A DNA stretch of 64,000 bases from DASRHT01 sp035650355 (GTDB lineage Bacteria; Chloroflexota; Ktedonobacteria; Ktedonobacterales; Ktedonobacteraceae), in NCBI GenBank assembly GCA_035650355.1, contig DASRHT010000022.1, forward strand, positions 1 through 64,000, given 5' to 3'. Below, in pieces: positions 62,824 to 64,000 of this stretch; position 1 is the stretch's first letter; each line of letters starts with the position of its first letter. The notes below the pieces were generated by a model. It did not search any database and was not told the DNA's origin. It saw only the letters and a list, made by a program, of their open reading frames with translations. Made by a program: the position numbers and the translations under genes.

Positions 62824-64000
62824 TCAGGGTTGTTGCGCCCTGGCTGCCTTCCATTTTGCGCGCTGGCTCTCGCGGATCTGTTCCGAAACGGGGACGTAGC
62901 GTGCCAGGAATGCATCGCGGAAAGCCGTATAGGTTCCTGCTGTGATCGCGTCGCGCAACTGCCGGGCGAGGCGCAACATGAAGCGTATATTATGTATACT
63001 GCCGAGGCGGTAGTAAAGTTGCTCTTCGGCGCGGATGAGATGATGGACGTAGGCTGCGCTATAATGGCGGCAGGTGTAGCAGTCGCAGTCCTCTTCAATC
63101 GGCTCATGAACGGAGCGGAAGCGCGCCGACTTAATATTGACGCGGCCATCGCGCGTAAAAAGTCCGCCGTGGCGAGCGACGCGCGTGGGCAAGACGCAAT
63201 CAAACATGTCCATGCCCAGACCGACGCCCATCACCAGATCTTCGGGCGAGCCGACGCCGAGCAGGTGCCGCGGCTTATGATCGGGCAGTTCGGGCGTAAC
63301 ATGGCGCAGCATTTCCCACATTTGCGCTTTAGGCTCGCCCACCGAGAGGCCGCCAATAGAAAGGCCAGGAAAGGGCATCGCACCGATAATACGCGCGCTC
63401 TCTCGGCGCAACTCCGGCTCAAACGCGCCCTGCACAATGCCGAAGAGCGTCTGCTCTGGCCGGTAACGCTCTTTCGCGATCAAGGCCCGTTCCTCCCAGT
63501 GATGAGTGCGTTCCATTGCCAGTCGGGCCTCTAAAGGAGTGCAGGAATAAGGGGAGCAAATATCGAGCGGCAAAATAATGTCTGCCCCCAGCTCGGCCTC
63601 GATCTGCATCACACGTTCGGGGGTCAGGACATGGCGAGATCCGTCGAGATGAGATTGAAAAATAACCCCTTCCTCGCTCAATTTGCGGAGATGGCCCAGG
63701 CTCCATACCTGGAAGCCGCCGCTATCGGTGAGAATAGCGCCATCCCAGTGCATAAAAGGATGCAATCCGCCAAAGGTCGAGATCAACTCTGAGCCGGGAC
63801 GCAGCATCAAATGGTAGGTGTTCGCAAGGATAATCGTAGCGCCGGTGGCGTGCAACTCCTCAGGAGAAACGCTTTTAACCGTTGCCTGCGTTCCCACCGG
63901 CATGAAAATCGGGGTATGGATGGTTCCGTGAGGTGTCTGGATTGTGCCAGTTCGAGCCCAGCTATTGGGACAAACTGCATCAATTGTAAAAGTAAACGAT
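62824..64000 (-). CDS. tgt: tRNA-guanine transglycosylase (queuosine pathway), 5' end beyond the window
   Basis: At least 391 residues; the frame stays open to the window edge. The apparent ATG at 63903 is internal, because the upstream codons encode a typical Tgt N terminus (ARTGTIQTPHGTIHTPIFMP). Catalytic residues are the Asp in TDSGGFQVWSL and the nucleophile Asp in MFDCVLPTRVARHG. The zinc site is CDCYTC with a downstream His. The enzyme exchanges guanine 34 for a 7-deazaguanine precursor in tRNAs with GUN anticodons. Full-length apart from the missing start. It is followed by the LipM-like gene. Confidence 0.92.
   Translation of the reverse strand, partial: SFTFTIDAVCPNSWARTGTIQTPHGTIHTPIFMPVGTQATVKSVSPEELHATGATIILANTYHLMLRPGSELISTFGGLHPFMHWDGAILTDSGGFQVWSLGHLRKLSEEGVIFQSHLDGSRHVLTPERVMQIEAELGADIILPLDICSPYSCTPLEARLAMERTHHWEERALIAKERYRPEQTLFGIVQGAFEPELRRESARIIGAMPFPGLSIGGLSVGEPKAQMWEMLRHVTPELPDHKPRHLLGVGSPEDLVMGVGLGMDMFDCVLPTRVARHGGLFTRDGRVNIKSARFRSVHEPIEEDCDCYTCRHYSAAYVHHLIRAEEQLYYRLGSIHNIRFMLRLARQLRDAITAGTYTAFRDAFLARYVPVSEQIRESQRAKWKAARAQQP

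Noticed and set aside
1..64000. rRNA, tRNA or riboswitch genes
   Set aside because: No stretch showed a convincing cloverleaf, rRNA core or known aptamer by eye; a covariance-model search would be the decisive test.

Overview
The window looks like chromosomal DNA of a spore-forming, mycelial-type Chloroflexota bacterium (Ktedonobacteria-like). This is an inference from gene content: vWA/MoxR/CHAT conflict genes, an F420-type luciferase-like oxidoreductase, tandem-HTH/GNAT proteins, many near-perfect hairpin repeats and a large NRPS/PKS locus. No rRNA, tRNA or CRISPR array was recognised, so the taxonomy is only suggestive.

Layout. (1) 0.1-13.2 kb is a two-armed conflict or programmed-response island. 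The leftward arm is a tightly overlapping operon: a Trypco1-like small protein, a MoxR/ChlI-type AAA+ ATPase, a vWA protein, a CHAT protease, and a 968-residue mosaic. The mosaic joins an HsdR-like nuclease/helicase, a nucleoside-phosphorylase-like domain and a TIR domain, with most catalytic signatures eroded. The rightward arm is a TPR protein, a 1086-residue TPR-CHAT protease and a small single-pass membrane protein. The arms diverge from a 300-bp region with a sigma70-type promoter on each strand. A perfect 20-bp palindrome lies between the -35 and -10 of the rightward one. (2) 13.3-22 kb holds housekeeping and accessory genes: lipoprotein, DinB, LLM oxidoreductase, OsmC, a DUF1932-type dehydrogenase, a free-standing carrier protein, a CoA transferase, a polytopic membrane protein and a pentapeptide-repeat/TIR-like protein.

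(3) 22.35-50.4 kb is a collinear, all-rightward biosynthetic cluster. It contains a three-module NRPS (A-T-C-A-T-C-A-T), a lysine 2,3-aminomutase, a KS-ACP-C-TauD megasynthase, a C*-A-T-E-C* NRPS (C* = condensation fold lacking its histidines), an MFS exporter, a KS-KR*-ACP PKS, a discrete acyltransferase acting in trans, and a second TauD-type dioxygenase. By-eye specificity codes read Leu, Ser, Orn-like and Glu-like. With the aminomutase next door, the Orn-like domain is a candidate beta-lysine activator. No thioesterase or phosphopantetheinyl transferase is visible, so release is unexplained. I do not recognise the product.

(4) 50.5-59.5 kb is a GC-rich leftward mobile-element module: a lone TnpB lacking its zinc knuckle, a coiled-coil membrane protein, a HerA/FtsK-type ATPase, a sigma-70 factor, a DUF5131 protein and a string of tiny proteins, two of them membrane peptides not listed by length-limited gene calling. 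It carries unusual DNA-level features: about 16 CTTGCA hexamers in 630 bp, a 23-bp inverted repeat built from tandem 10-mers, and a consensus promoter firing against the operon. (5) 59.9-64 kb returns to core-like genes: a tandem-HTH/GNAT protein, a GlcG/HbpS-like protein, a LipM/LplA-type enzyme and a tRNA-guanine transglycosylase that runs off the right edge.
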